This document shows positions 1-12,993 of a stretch of 64,000 bases of DNA, piece after piece. The notes under the pieces are model-generated. The model saw only the letters and a list, made by a program, of their open reading frames with translations. It was not told the DNA's origin and did not search any database. The stretch comes from Ficedula albicollis (lineage: Eukaryota > Chordata > Aves > Passeriformes > Muscicapidae). Made by a program: the position numbers and the translations under genes. How positions within the stretch are numbered: the first letter of the stretch is position 1; each line of letters begins with the position of its first letter. The stretch is taken from positions 3,432,110 through 3,496,109 of the forward strand of contig NC_021680.1 of the NCBI RefSeq assembly GCF_000247815.1. The letters are read 5' to 3'.

Positions 1-561
1 TTGGATGCTTTAGGATATCTACTCTTTCACCTTTCTCTGCCCAATTCCACATTTCTGCTCTATGTGCTTAGTCTCAAACTTTGTTCAGGTTTGTGGGAAA
101 GACACGAATGGGCAGAAGGCAGAGCTAGAAGGGCTCAGTCCAGCTATTTTGGATATCTGAGATGAAATTCATAACAACCATGTTCCGGAGCCTGTCTTTC
201 CTTTACCTTTGGTATGCAAGGGACAATTCAGCACCTCTGAGGTGGACACCTGTAGAAAGTCACTGCTGATTTCTGTCCTCACAGCTGTGAGGAACCCAAC
301 AGGAGGTTCAATATTGATGCCACTTCTTTTTTACCTCTTCAGCAGTCTGGTTATATTCACCCTGGTTGTAATATATGCATCATTTTCTGGTCTGTGTTGT
401 TCAATATTTTTTCTGCCCTTTTAGCCGGTGGTCAAGGTTTGTCAATGAATAATCTGAAACATTGGAAAAGAACCAGTATACTACAGAGCAGGTATTTTCA
501 TGTACAGCTGACTTTGAGCTCACTGTGCATTTTTCAGTTTAAATTGTGTGTATGCTCATAT

Positions 562-616
562 CTAATATAATATATAAAAATTATATGATATTATATATTA
601 TATATTATATATATTT
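562..616. repeat. AT-rich (TATAT)n stretch
   Basis: About 55 bp almost purely A and T with repeated 'atattatat' units, able to form weak hairpins. Confidence 0.85.
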
Positions 617-3600
617 GAATATCCAAACTGGTATTTGGGTAGTAGATTGGTTTGGGGAAGCCACATATGCTCAGCACAGTGGTAACAAGTGATTATAATG
701 ACTGGCAGTGTTTAGATTGCATATAGGTTATTTCATTCCTGCTGAAAAAAAATAGCTGCCTTGTTGAATTGTTGTGGCCTTAATGGGAGGTATCCTCTCT
801 GCCTGTCATGTTTTTCTTCAGGAAAAGAACAGGATATGGAATAGCTTTGACATTTCCTTAGTCATTGCTTACTCATACACAACACACAATTAGTGGGGAT
901 GCAAAATTAGCTGAGCTAAGTTAATTTTCAGAGCGGTGGTGAAGAGCATGATATGCCCTGGATTAACACTGTCCTCTTTCTTGACTGCTGTGATCTCCTC
1001 AACTGTGTTTTAGCCCTGAAGCACATTAATGTTAAGCTTTTGGACCCTTTATAAAACCCAGATGTGCAGCTGAATCGAGTGTTCCTTTTCCCCACTCAGG
1101 CTCAAATATTTCAGTCAGGTTACCACATCACTGGAATAGCATTGCCTCTCTCACAGGAGATGTCACTTCTGCTACAAAGTGATTGTAGCATTCAGTAAAG
1201 CTAAATAACTGCACAGTAAGGGGGTGCATTTGAGGGAATGTAGGAGCCTGTTGTTTACTGCTTAACGAAAGCCAGGATATATAATGGATAAACTTGTAGT
1301 GGTTTATGTTTCTTTTTCCATTCAGTTCTAGAAAAAATTCCCCTTGAAAAGAGAACTGCCTGGGTGACTGAAAAAAGTGTATACTTCTAGAAGTTTCTAG
1401 TTTAAAATCCTGTGTCTTGTTGGTTTAAACTGCTGGTTTTGTCTAATTAGACTTTGGGGTTTGATTTACCCCTCCGAAATATTTTTATGAACATTCTTTC
1501 TTCTGCCCAACTGAGAGACAGTTTGTTGTTACTTTTGTGGGTTTTTTTTCTGGCAAAACTTTGTGTTGCAGCTATTTCTATGTTTCAGTAACATAATACA
1601 CTCTGGGGGCAGATCTTGGAGATCTTTGACTCTAATGAATACCAGTCACGTGAGAGCAAATACATGATTTATTACATGAGTATATTTTCGATAGTAATGC
1701 CTGGAGATTTTTTCAGTGGGGGGAAGGGACATCAAGAAAGAGAAGGATGCAGTTGAAAGAAATTAGTGGCGAAGTGATGTTAACTCTCACCTCAGTTCAA
1801 GCCTGTGGTTTGCAATTCCAACATTGTGAATGATCCCAAAACAAAAACATCCATCCTTTTCATATTTAAGAACAATCTTAAGGGAATTGTGTTGTAGAAG
1901 CAGATCTTAAAATGAGCACCAGCAATATTGCTCAGGGCCTCTAAAACTGAAAGCCATTTCTTCTAGTATTTATTGTCTTTGGCAGGGCTGTTATCCTCCC
2001 TTTATATTAACTGCTGCGTGAATTGTCGTCTTTGTCTTGCCAAAACTTCTGTTCATAACATAATTTATTCATAGGTTTCTTGCTTTTGATAAAGGCTTAA
2101 CACTAACGAGCCAGGTTGTGGAATGTGAAACCCCGAGTTCCCTTCCTGAGGCTGAATGCAGCAATCTGTCATCTGTGCTGTGCAGGAGTGTGAACTCTGA
2201 GGAGAGGTGACTGTCACAGCTGCATTGCTGCAGCTCCATGAAATCCGTAACAGAGCAACTCATCCTCATTTATGAAATCTCAGTCCGGTTTCCAAAGATT
2301 AAGAAGTGATATCCAAGGAGTAGTCGTGTCTTTTTCTGCAGGCGTGAAGATGTAATCACCTACTCTTGCTATCTGAGTTAATTATGTAGATATAAGCATT
2401 TAAATTAGAATTAAGGACTAACTAAGAAGCCTTTTGATTGCTCAGAGATTTTGAGATCTGATTTCTGCAAAATTTTCTTGTGAACTGGTGATGATAGTGC
2501 TCTCGGGCATAACTTACAACCTCCCGAAAACGTTAAATATGTTTCTTGAAGATGTCATGTGAGAGAGACTATGGAGAGCTTTTGAAGAGTTGAAGTTCCT
2601 TTCCTTGTGGATCATGTTAGACAGAGGGGATGCTCTAAAAGTATTGGTCGTGACAAACACCTCCATTGATGCCTCTTGGTTCATGCTCTTCAGAGATCAG
2701 AAAGTTCTTCCCTCTCCCTAGAACTGTTTGAAATCACAACAGTAACTTCACCTTTGCAGTACAGAACCCCAAAAGGAAGTGTTCGTTCTTTGAAGTCCCT
2801 GTTACTGCTTCAGTGTGTTTTTCTGGGGGATGGTTCACGACTTTTCTCTCCTTTCATGTTCTTGCAGTGCTCATCTGTGCTCTATGGTCTCTCACTGACA
2901 GCAGCCATCACTGCATACTGATCTGTTCCTTTCATGGCAGTGTCCACAGCTTCATCCCAGGCCTTCCTTTTGCTGATGGAATGACTTTTCCTTGGAAATA
3001 CAGAATTACCCCCTCTGCTGTCCAACTGAGTACTTCCACCTAACATAGCAAATATTTTATCCAAGCCTTTCATGTGTAACACTTAACCTCTTGAGGATCT
3101 GGTCTTGATTGAAAAACAAAGCCTCCAAAACAGCCAACAACCACCCACAGCCCCTTCTGGCTGCTTCCATAGGTAACACCCAAGATCAACTTGCCCCTGT
3201 CACTGCTCACATTTCACATCTCTGCAGTGGTTCCCTTTGTGATATGTGAATCTCAGGATATTCTGAAGACTGCCTGAAGTTTAGGGATGAGGTGGACAGC
3301 TCTGCTCTTGATTCCCCAGGGACCTTCTGTCATCTTTTACTCCAGCTGCAAGGTGTGTTTATTAAACATGTCTTTTCCTAAAGCCTTACAAAAGCATTTT
3401 TTTGGTTGAGCACTGGACCAAAACATTGCCTTGTATTGGGTATCATATGGGAAATGTGGAAAATACAGAAGAAGCAGCAATTTTATGCATTTTAATGTTG
3501 CTTGGCATATCATTCACAAACACTATTCAGAGACCTGAAAATGCAGTTAAAAGGGTAAAATCAAGAGAGAGCCAGGAAAATGATGAGTATATATGCTTGA

Positions 3601-5826
3601 GATGCCTAAGTATGCCTCTGAAACTCTGCAACCAAGCAGGTTTCACTAGCCTGATGAAGCTGAACTTCTTTACAGCTAATAAAGTTTACATACCTGGCGT
3701 ATGTATTAAAAAAAAAAACCCAAAAGACTTTGTAGTACAATATCATTTTCCGGTACCTCTCTATGGTTTTTCTGGACTATGTTGCAAGTTTTTAAATAGT
3801 TACTAGATGTGTTAGCCTCTAATGCACAGAGGAAGAAGGTTTTCAGATTTTATACCTTGTAGACCAGAATTGTCTAAAAACACCAGGGAGATGTCCTGGG
3901 TTATCCCACAGCTTCCCTCCCAGGTGGATCTGTATGGTATTTGGCATTTAAGAAAGAAAATATTTTACTGTAGACGTAACAATAAAAATTAATAAACTGA
4001 GAAGAGTTGTCAGGTATCTGAGAATCTTCTGAAAGCAAATTCAGAGTTTGGAATGGTGAAAACTTAATAAAGCTGGGAAAAAGTAATTTGAAGTAACTGT
4101 ATGGAAATGGGAATAATCAATAGAAAGGTTTGTTCGTGCAAGTTTAGCTTTGTTTGGACATTAATTTAATGTGAAGTCTCTGAGATTAGAAGATGTTGTC
4201 ACAAACCTTGGGTATTCAGGTTTTTCAACACCCTGAGCTGGCTGGGTTTTAGGGTTAGCACTCAAGGATGTGAAGGTCTGAAGTGCCAGGTGGAACTGAG
4301 CTAATGTGGGGGTGCCAGTTCTGTTATGTAATTTTGGAGCACATGATGCTGTACAGATAGTCTTTCTTGTTAATAAGTGTGAAAAAAAAAAAAAAGAAGT
4401 ATTCTTTTCTATATTCATGTTTTTAAATTTTTTTGTGACTTTCTTAATGACTGATTCTTTCCCTGGGTAACATTTTTCATTTTCATATGTGCAGATATAA
4501 GGAGACACAGAATCAGCAAAACCCCCTTTTCTTCTTTTAACATGTTAAAGAATTCTCAGCCCACAGTTCTCCATCAGAAATAGACCTACAGATCTGATAA
4601 CCTCTGTTCTCTGGATTTTTCTGAACAGGCACATCAGTGCAGAGATGCTGAGCACCTCTTAAAGCAGAGGCTGTGTCTGTCAGTCAGGATGTGTTCATCC
4701 CATACTGGTGCATGTTCTCTCAAAGGCAAGATATTGTCAGATATCGTTTTGCTAAAGTTGGTGTTTGCTTCCATCTTGCAACTGTGCAGAACTTTAGTGT
4801 CTTGTCTTTCCAGGGAGCTGTGCTGTGTGGTTCTGATGTGCTCACCAAGCAGTGCTTTTCGGAACATTTTTCTAGACAAACATCCTCTCCTACCTGGACT
4901 TTTACCTTGAGAAGGTGTTCCAGATTTTCTATTTCATTTTTGCATCCCGGTCATGCCCCTCTTAAAGCCAATCTCTAAAAGGGATGAAATCCAAAGTTAC
5001 TAACTCATAGAAGCATCTGACAAAGAGCAGCTCATGTTTCATTCCATTCACTGACGTGGAAACCCCCAGAGAATGGGAAAGAAGGAGCCTCCTGCTTTGT
5101 AAACCTCCTTTGGTGTCTGATAGAAACATGGCATGCTTGGCTTGGTGGTTGGATGTCACCAGGAGCTGCTGAGAATGCAAGAGGAAAAGAAATAGTTCAA
5201 GCTATGAGGAATAGGAGGAAAAGATGAGTTTTATGTCAACAAAGTCAGAACAACTTTGGAAATAATTACTTAAATCAGCTAGGAAAGCTGATGGAATGTC
5301 ATAGTTATGGAGGCTTTTTGGCAGAAGTGGTATTTATTGGCTGGGTTTAGTTTAGCATGGAGAATGTCAACTAAGTATTAAGATGTTAGTGCTGGAAAAC
5401 CTTACTGCAAAGAGGCGTAAAATGCAGCAAGCTGTGTGTGTGCTGCACAGCAAACCTGGTATGCCTGAAAACAGCAGGTTCACACAGACACAGCCAGCAT
5501 CATTTGAGTGTGTGTATTTTCTAAATACTGATTTATTACCTAGATCCAGTGGTACTTTCTAGGAATGATTTACCCTAACAAGATAGAGCACAGACGGATT
5601 GCAGCATTTTCATGCACAGAGTTGTCTCCTAACTCCTGTGCTGACAAGATTCTGCAAGTGGACTTCAGACCCAGATTTGTGGGAGGGATTTCTTCATTGA
5701 CTCTCTATGAAACATTGCATAGAGGAAAATGGAAACCATATGCAATTCACTACACAGATCTGTTTTTCATTTAAATCTTTTCCTGTATTATATTTTCTGC
5801 TAGTAGAGGAGAGGGAAACAAACTGC

Positions 5827-6562
5827 TAGATGAATAGTATGGAGCTTAAAATGAAAGGAGTGTGGTTTCCTTTTCTTTTTTTTTAATGAAGAAAAAAAAT
5901 GATCATCAGTATAATTTCGTGTAGGATTCTATATAGAAAGAAGATAATTTGTATAGAATATGTTGGAACATCTGTTAATTTAAGTCTTGGTGAATTGAAT
6001 TGAATTGATATCAAAGATCTGTGAAGGTGCTGAGTTGATAGAGCTGTAGCACAGGAGAGGCACCACAATGCAAAGGTCTTGATGAGCACTGCACACAGAA
6101 CTAAAGTCTGAACTAGTGTCTGATCCTGTTCAAAACATTCTTAAGCTGCTGTGGAGTTGTGGAAAATTTCACCATCTCTGAAAACTGTGCAGTAGATGAA
6201 TAGTATGGAGCTTAAAATGAAAGGAGTGTGGTTTCCTTTTCTTTTTTTTTAATGAAGAAAAAAAATTATCATCAGTATAATTTCGTGTAGGATTCTATAT
6301 AGAAAGAAGATAATTTGTATAGAATATGTTGGAACATCTGTTAATTTAAGTCTTGGTGAATTGAATTGAATTGATATCAAAGATCTGTGAAGGTGCTGAG
6401 TTGATAGAGCTGTAGCACAGGAGATGCACCACAATGCAAAGGTCTTGATGAGCACTGCACACAGAACTAAAGTCTGAACTAGTGTCTGATCCTGTTCAAA
6501 ACATTCTTAAGCTGCTGTGGAGTTGTGGAAAATTTTACCATCTCTGAAAACTGTGCAGTAGA
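5827..6562. repeat. 366-bp tandem duplication, two copies
   Basis: Copy 1 is 5827-6192 and copy 2 is 6193-6558, with 4 further matching bases. They differ at only a few positions I could see (for example g/t in the 'atcatc' stretch and g/t in 'gagaggcacc'), so identity is about 99%. Each copy contains a short TTGAA-type repeat and a T-run. The same 68-residue minus-strand reading frame appears in both and has no recognisable product. Confidence 0.96.
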
Positions 6563-7638
6563 TTTACTCAGAGTCTCAGGGTTTCGATTTTTTTGCCTAG
6601 TTTTGAACAGAAGTTCAGTTTTTAAAAGTTCACTGAGGCTCTTCAGTGCCGAGGTAGTCCCTTGGTTTTTGCACAGAGTCTGGGAAAAGAAGCGCCGCAG
6701 GACAAATAAAATAGAGTACACTTAGAACAGAGCTGAGCTTTTTCATGGATTGCATATGTTATACTTTCAATTCTGCTCTGTCAGTGAAGGACTTAACTGG
6801 CTTGAAAGGGAAGTTGAGAAGATCTTCTGGCTCTTGGACTTTTTGGAAGCTGTAGAGAATGGAACTCTTCAGTGGTAATTACCAGGAGCTCAGCAATATG
6901 TGTGTGCACATGGTAAACACCCGGGTTTGTCCAGTGATTTCAGGCTGTGTTATCTGGCAGTGTAAACAGCGTGGTAAGGAATCTTCATTTGGTCAGGGTA
7001 GTAGTGAAAATTAACCCAAGCAGATGAATCCCTAGGTCTAATTTTCTTGGATTTTCAAGGAGAACATCTAAATCTGCTTGAAAAATAACACCACTACGGT
7101 GAAGGAACATTGCAGACAGTCAGGAGTGCTTCTGCACCTCCTGTCAGCATCACAGATTAACAAAGGCTGAAGGACCAGTTTCAGTTGTTAGATTTCTTTA
7201 GAGAGACTTTCAGTCTTTTCATCTAACTGTTACAAAAATGCTGAAGTCGCTATTGAGCAGTAGAAATGCCAGATCAAGTGACAGTACACACTTTAAATGG
7301 TGAAGAATTGCACAAAGAGGCCCTGAGCTCACAAAAGCCATTGAGGACCTTTGATAAAGCCTGAGTGGATCACAGGCTGATGACGCTGCTGTCGTGCAGT
7401 TGGCTGAAATCTCTCTTGATTCAATTAGCAGCCAAGACCTGAAAGCACATAAGGGCATAACCAAAAAGCAAGTCACAAAAGCTGGGGAATGTTTCTGCTG
7501 TTCTGTCAGTGTCGCACAACTCAAATGTTCTCTCAGAGTATTTGAATTCTGATCAGGAAAAAAAGTGGAAATGTGATTCAGTGGAATGTAACTCTGAATT
7601 TCTGCCTTCTGAACATCAAATACAGAATTGTTTCTCTC

Positions 7639-9080
7639 CTCCTTCTCCTTCTCCTTCTCCTTCTCCTTCTCCTTCTCCTTCTCCTTCTCCTTCTCCTTCT
7701 CCTTCTCCTTCTCCTTCTCCTTCTCCTTCTCCTTCTCCTTCTCCTTCTCCTTCTCCTTCTCCTTCTCCTTCTCCTTCTCCTTCTCCTTCTCCTTCTCCTT
7801 CTCCTTCTCCTTCTCCTTCTCCTTCTCCTTCTCCTTCTCCTTCTCCTTCTCCTTCTCCTTCTCCTTCTCCTTCTCCTTCTCCTTCTCCTTCTCCTTCTCC
7901 TTCTCCTTCTCCTTCTCCTTCTCCTTCTCCTTCTCCTTCTCCTTCTCCTTCTCCTTCTCCTTCTCCTTCTCCTTCTCCTTCTCCTTCTCCTTCTCCTTCT
8001 CCTTCTCCTTCTCCTTCTCCTTCTCCTTCTCCTTCTCCTTCTCCTTCTCCTTCTCCTTCTCCTTCTCCTTCTCCTTCTCCTTCTCCTTCTCCTTCTCCTT
8101 CTCCTTCTCCTTCTCCTTCTCCTTCTCCTTCTCCTTCTCCTTCTCCTTCTCCTTCTCCTTCTCCTTCTCCTTCTCCTTCTCCTTCTCCTTCTCCTTCTCC
8201 TTCTCCTTCTCCTTCTCCTTCTCCTTCTCCTTCTCCTTCTCCTTCTCCTTCTCCTTCTCCTTCTCCTTCTCCTTCTCCTTCTCCTTCTCCTTCTCCTTCT
8301 CCTTCTCCTTCTCCTTCTCCTTCTCCTTCTCCTTCTCCTTCTCCTTCTCCTTCTCCTTCTCCTTCTCCTTCTCCTTCTCCTTCTCCTTCTCCTTCTCCTT
8401 CTCCTTCTCCTTCTCCTTCTCCTTCTCCTTCTCCTTCTCCTTCTCCTTCTCCTTCTCCTTCTCCTTCTCCTTCTCCTTCTCCTTCTCCTTCTCCTTCTCC
8501 TTCTCCTTCTCCTTCTCCTTCTCCTTCTCCTTCTCCTTCTCCTTCTCCTTCTCCTTCTCCTTCTCCTTCTCCTTCTCCTTCTCCTTCTCCTTCTCCTTCT
8601 CCTTCTCCTTCTCCTTCTCCTTCTCCTTCTCCTTCTCCTTCTCCTTCTCCTTCTCCTTCTCCTTCTCCTTCTCCTTCTCCTTCTCCTTCTCCTTCTCCTT
8701 CTCCTTCTCCTTCTCCTTCTCCTTCTCCTTCTCCTTCTCCTTCTCCTTCTCCTTCTCCTTCTCCTTCTCCTTCTCCTTCTCCTTCTCCTTCTCCTTCTCC
8801 TTCTCCTTCTCCTTCTCCTTCTCCTTCTCCTTCTCCTTCTCCTTCTCCTTCTCCTTCTCCTTCTCCTTCTCCTTCTCCTTCTCCTTCTCCTTCTCCTTCT
8901 CCTTCTCCTTCTCCTTCTCCTTCTCCTTCTCCTTCTCCTTCTCCTTCTCCTTCTCCTTCTCCTTCTCCTTCTCCTTCTCCTTCTCCTTCTCCTTCTCCTT
9001 CTCCTTCTCCTTCTCCTTCTCCTTCTCCTTCTCCTTCTCCTTCTCCTTCTCCTTCTCCTTCTCCTTCTCCTTCTCCTTCT
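7639..9080. repeat. (CTCCTT)n hexanucleotide array, 1,442 bp
   Basis: About 240 perfect head-to-tail copies of CTCCTT (AAGGAG on the other strand), with no interruption that I can see. The + strand is pure pyrimidine. All three + frames and one - frame are open across it, producing artefactual Ser-Pro, poly-Leu, Ser-Phe and Lys-Glu reading frames of 500-632 codons that should not be annotated as genes. It lies in an intron, so transcription of DNM3 would yield a long (CUCCUU)n RNA segment before splicing. The unit is not its own mirror image, so it is not a perfect mirror repeat. Confidence 0.99.
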
Positions 9081-9113
9081 TCCTCCTCCTGCTCCTCCTC
9101 CTCCTCCTTCTTT
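9081..9113. repeat. Impure (TCC)n tail of the hexanucleotide array
   Basis: Directly after the perfect array comes a degenerate TCC/CTC-rich run containing one G, ending in cttctttt. It is still almost all pyrimidine and may be the older seed of the expansion. Confidence 0.85.
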
Positions 9114-10678
9114 TCAAAAAGGTGTTAATTATATATACCTGATTCCTGTATTGCCTCTTTTTAAAAAATGCACTGAGATTCCTGTCCTGTGAGAGAAGCT
9201 AGAGTGTGATTTGGGGTCGGTGTGGTCAAAACCTTGCACTGAGAGGGGGAAAAAATGATACTCTAATTTATGTAGTAGTGAAGTGCCAAGTGGACAGGAG
9301 ATGTAATCATTGTATCCTTGTGTCTTATTGACAAAGCACGTACGATCTTGTTTTGATGACTACAGTATAATGTGTAAACACATCTCACTCATCAAAATCA
9401 CAAAGAACTCTAACAAAATTATGTTAATCCTTATAAAATGTGTTTGCCTGGTATAGTTCATTCCCATTTAATGTTGTCTGCTTGTATCTTTAAATTGCAA
9501 GCACTTAAAAATATTGATTGCCTCTGTGTGCATCCAAATCTCCATATAAAGATGTGACCATAAATTACAACATTTAGATACTGCTATCGCAAAAATATTT
9601 ACCATTAATGTTTGTGTTGCACATTATTTCACAGAATCTTATTTGGTTTTTAGTTTCTATTGGGTCCCTTAATTTTGGAAGGATGGGAAATATCAAAGTG
9701 CTGTCTTTAGTCTGAAGTTTTCCAGTTAGCTAGGGAGAAACATGTTTTTATGTGGAAAATTTAGCTGCTTGAATGTATTTGAATTATCTGAAATTTTATT
9801 TATATGCTTTCCACCTGTTGAAAAATATTTGTGGTGTTTTTTTAGCTTTCGTTCATAATTCAAGCTCCTGTTTTGAAACTTCATATTTGGCATACTCTGA
9901 AGTATTGACAGACTGTTGCCTTGACTAGGAAAAACAATCATGGGCACTTGAAAAAAAAAAATTGTTGCTGGTGTCCTTCCCTTCTTGACTTTGAAGATCC
10001 ATGAGGCATTTGATTATGTAAAGTCAATGTGCTGCTGATTTGGAGTCTCAGTTATGTTTAAATACACTGTGCATTCACTTCCAGAGCAGTTAGTATTTTG
10101 TTCATTCATAGAAGGGCTGATAGAAAATTTCCTGTACAAGAGGACAAGTTTGCATAAATCTCCATGTAATGAGACTATTTCTCTTCATGGCCACAGTTCA
10201 TTGTCTGTTTATTACACCAGCAGCTTTCTTTTTCTAAAAACTGCACATCTATTGCAATGGGAACAGAATCATAACATAGGAGTTGAAATGAGGTGATCAG
10301 TGACAGGAGACAGAGAGATAGTAGAGTATAAAGGCAATATTTAATTACTTGGAAAGGGATTACCACACCAGCCATTGGATGTGATAGATTACTCAGTCTG
10401 CTCATTAACTACAGTTCCACTCTGCTCCCCACAGCCACCACACAGCCCCTCCAAACCAACCTGATCTTACAGCAAGCTGCAAAAATCAATGAAGGAATTG
10501 CAGATACTCCAAAGAGAGGCCTATGTCTGCACAAACCCCTGCTCCCATGCTGAGACTACACCTGTGTATGTGCACAGTGCTGTGTAGAATGAAGAAACCA
10601 GAGGGGGTTTGGTTTGGTTGGTTGTTTTTTAACAAATTGGTAATTTTTCATTACAGACTTGGAGACACAATGATAATG

Positions 10679-10796
10679 ATTCCATTCACAGGAGGGTATG
10701 CTGAAAAAGCGTTAGCATTAACTCAGGGAAGAGAAAAGGCATTCCATTCACAGGAGGGTATGCTGAAAAAGCATTAACTCAGGGAAGAGAAAAGGA
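10679..10796. repeat. 62-bp tandem duplication
   Basis: The block opening attccattcacaggaggg occurs at 10679 and again at 10741. The second copy lacks 6 bp within 'gcgttagcattaac'. It is otherwise identical. Confidence 0.93.
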
Positions 10797-12993
10797 TCCA
10801 TAGTACATCAGCACTGGAAACATTCTGAAGAATTAAATGTATTTATTGCTAACATGTTGAGAATAAGCAGTATGAGGGGAGTGAAGACTGAATCAAGATT
10901 TTTGTTCTTGTCTTTGTCATAAGCTTATATGACCGTGAGCAAATTATTTCTACTTTGGGTTCTTTCTCTTTTCTGTAAAGCCTTGAGAAGAACTTGTTGA
11001 AATGCAATGCAAAGTGTTTGTTTGGGGCTGGGATAAAACAGTAGCAAAAAACAAGTAGCAGAGAATGTTTGAAGTTAGGCAAGAGACACTAGGGAATTAA
11101 ACAATGGGAGGTGGTTTATGTGTAAAGGTATATTTTCTAGGCTGTAAGATTGAATTCAGTCCCACAAAATCTCCTGCAGTGTCCCCTTTATGATAACTCT
11201 CAAAAGTCCTACATTTGAACAGCTACAGGGGAGAAAAAAGTTTTTATATAATATACTGCCTCTGTCTCAGGACAAGAGGTTTACAGAGATCATATTTGGA
11301 TCCAGCCTGACTAGAATATTGTCTGTTGTGTCTATTGTCCGTTAGTGCTTCTGGATCCTTAACACCTGGAAAATCTGCCTAAGACTCCATTGAACTTCAG
11401 TGCACTGGATTCAGTTTGGACCTTGAGTGGAGTCTCCTTTGCCTGAAGGCCCTATTTTTCCATCTGTGTTTTCAAAACCACATCTCCTGTGTCATCTTTC
11501 AGTTTCTTTAAGTGATGCTATCACCATTTATCAATCTCTGACTTAAGGGACCTTCAATTCCTTCCCCCAGTGACTTTCCCTCTTCCACTATTGTATCTGC
11601 AAGCCATGATCTCCAAAGAATTGCCATCTGGAAGATTTAATATTGCAATTCTTTCTGCACCCAGTCCCTTTGCTCCCCAGGACCACTCTAGTCCCACTTA
11701 ACCATGTAGCCATTAATCCATGAATACTCTGATGGACATCTGGTTTTTATTTTTCCTTTTATTCTTCTGTTGTTTTGTTGCTTTGCACTCATCTGGTCAT
11801 ATAGAAGGAAAAACTGTTTGGTTGTGGTCTATCTTTCATAATCTAAGACCTTTCTATACCACATGGAGTTGAGTTTGGAAAGAACATTCTCTGGAGAGGA
11901 ACCCGTGGAAATGCATTACTCACCTGCTGCAGCCTAAATCTCCCTAAGAATTTTGCATAAAGGTTGTATTTATCTTCACTACTGATCATAAATGTCAGTA
12001 TTTTAAAGTAATTACTAAATATGTCTGTTAAAGGCCAAAAAACTAATGGTGAATTCGTTTTACATACGGTATGTGCATGTAATTAAAGAAAAACATACTC
12101 TAGAGCCAAGAAGTCAGCAATGAGGTCTTACTTTATAGTATCAGAAAGTAACATCAGGGAGAGCTGTTAAACCAGTTGTGTACCCAATTCATAGTCTTCT
12201 GTGTAGAATCTGATACTTTACATTGCTTACATTTATGAAGGTCTTGGTGATTCATTCTTTTAATGTAGCTTTGCTGCTATCAGTGAATTTTGTTCTCTTG
12301 TATTGTATATCAGAACATGCTTATCTGACTGAGTTTGTGTTAAATATTTTTCGTGGGATTGATCTTAGTTCTTTTGCACAGGTGAATCATAACTGTGTTT
12401 CATTTGTTTATCCCTAATTACCTTCCCCAAAATAATCTGTGATTTTGTTTGCAATGATAGTGATATACCTGATCTGAGGCAATAAGAATTGTTCAGCATG
12501 GGTTGTAGGAGTAAATGTTATAGAAGTAGCCTCATCTTGTTAAGGTTCTTATTTCCTTGGACCTTGGGATGTGTTTATGAAGAAGGGGAAAGTGGAGCCT
12601 GTGTCAGTAAAGGAAAAATAGCAGGAAAGATGCTGAGCAAATGCCATCAGATGAAAGAAGGGAGAAGTGGGTAGGACAACAAAATTGGGAAGGGAGAGGC
12701 AGGGAGGGAGCAGGCTCTGTGGTGGAGATTGTCTCATGAACTGGTGGCACAAGCCTTAGCATATGTTATTAGAAAATCCATAAGGAGCCTCAGTGATATT
12801 GGCAGCCTTCTAGAAATCTTCATATGATGGTTGTAAGTTTTATGATAAAAATTCAACTTGGCAACAGCAGCTGAATACTCCAAGGGTTTGTGGTGCAAAC
12901 ACAGGTGTCAGATGCCAAAAGAGCATCCAAAGGTTGGAGTAGGTATGCTTGAAGACTTTGCTCTCTGGTTAAAAACTGAACCCTTAGTTAACC

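Noticed and set aside
3402..3806. 134-codon + strand frame.
   Set aside because: Composition is unlike a folded protein, it contains an A-run giving a Lys cluster, and there is no family similarity I recognise.
7219..9192. Open frames of 504-632 codons across the hexanucleotide array (Lys-Glu, Ser-Pro, poly-Leu, Ser-Phe).
   Set aside because: They arise only because CTCCTT has no stop codon in these frames; the non-repeat ends have no recognisable domain and the array is intronic.
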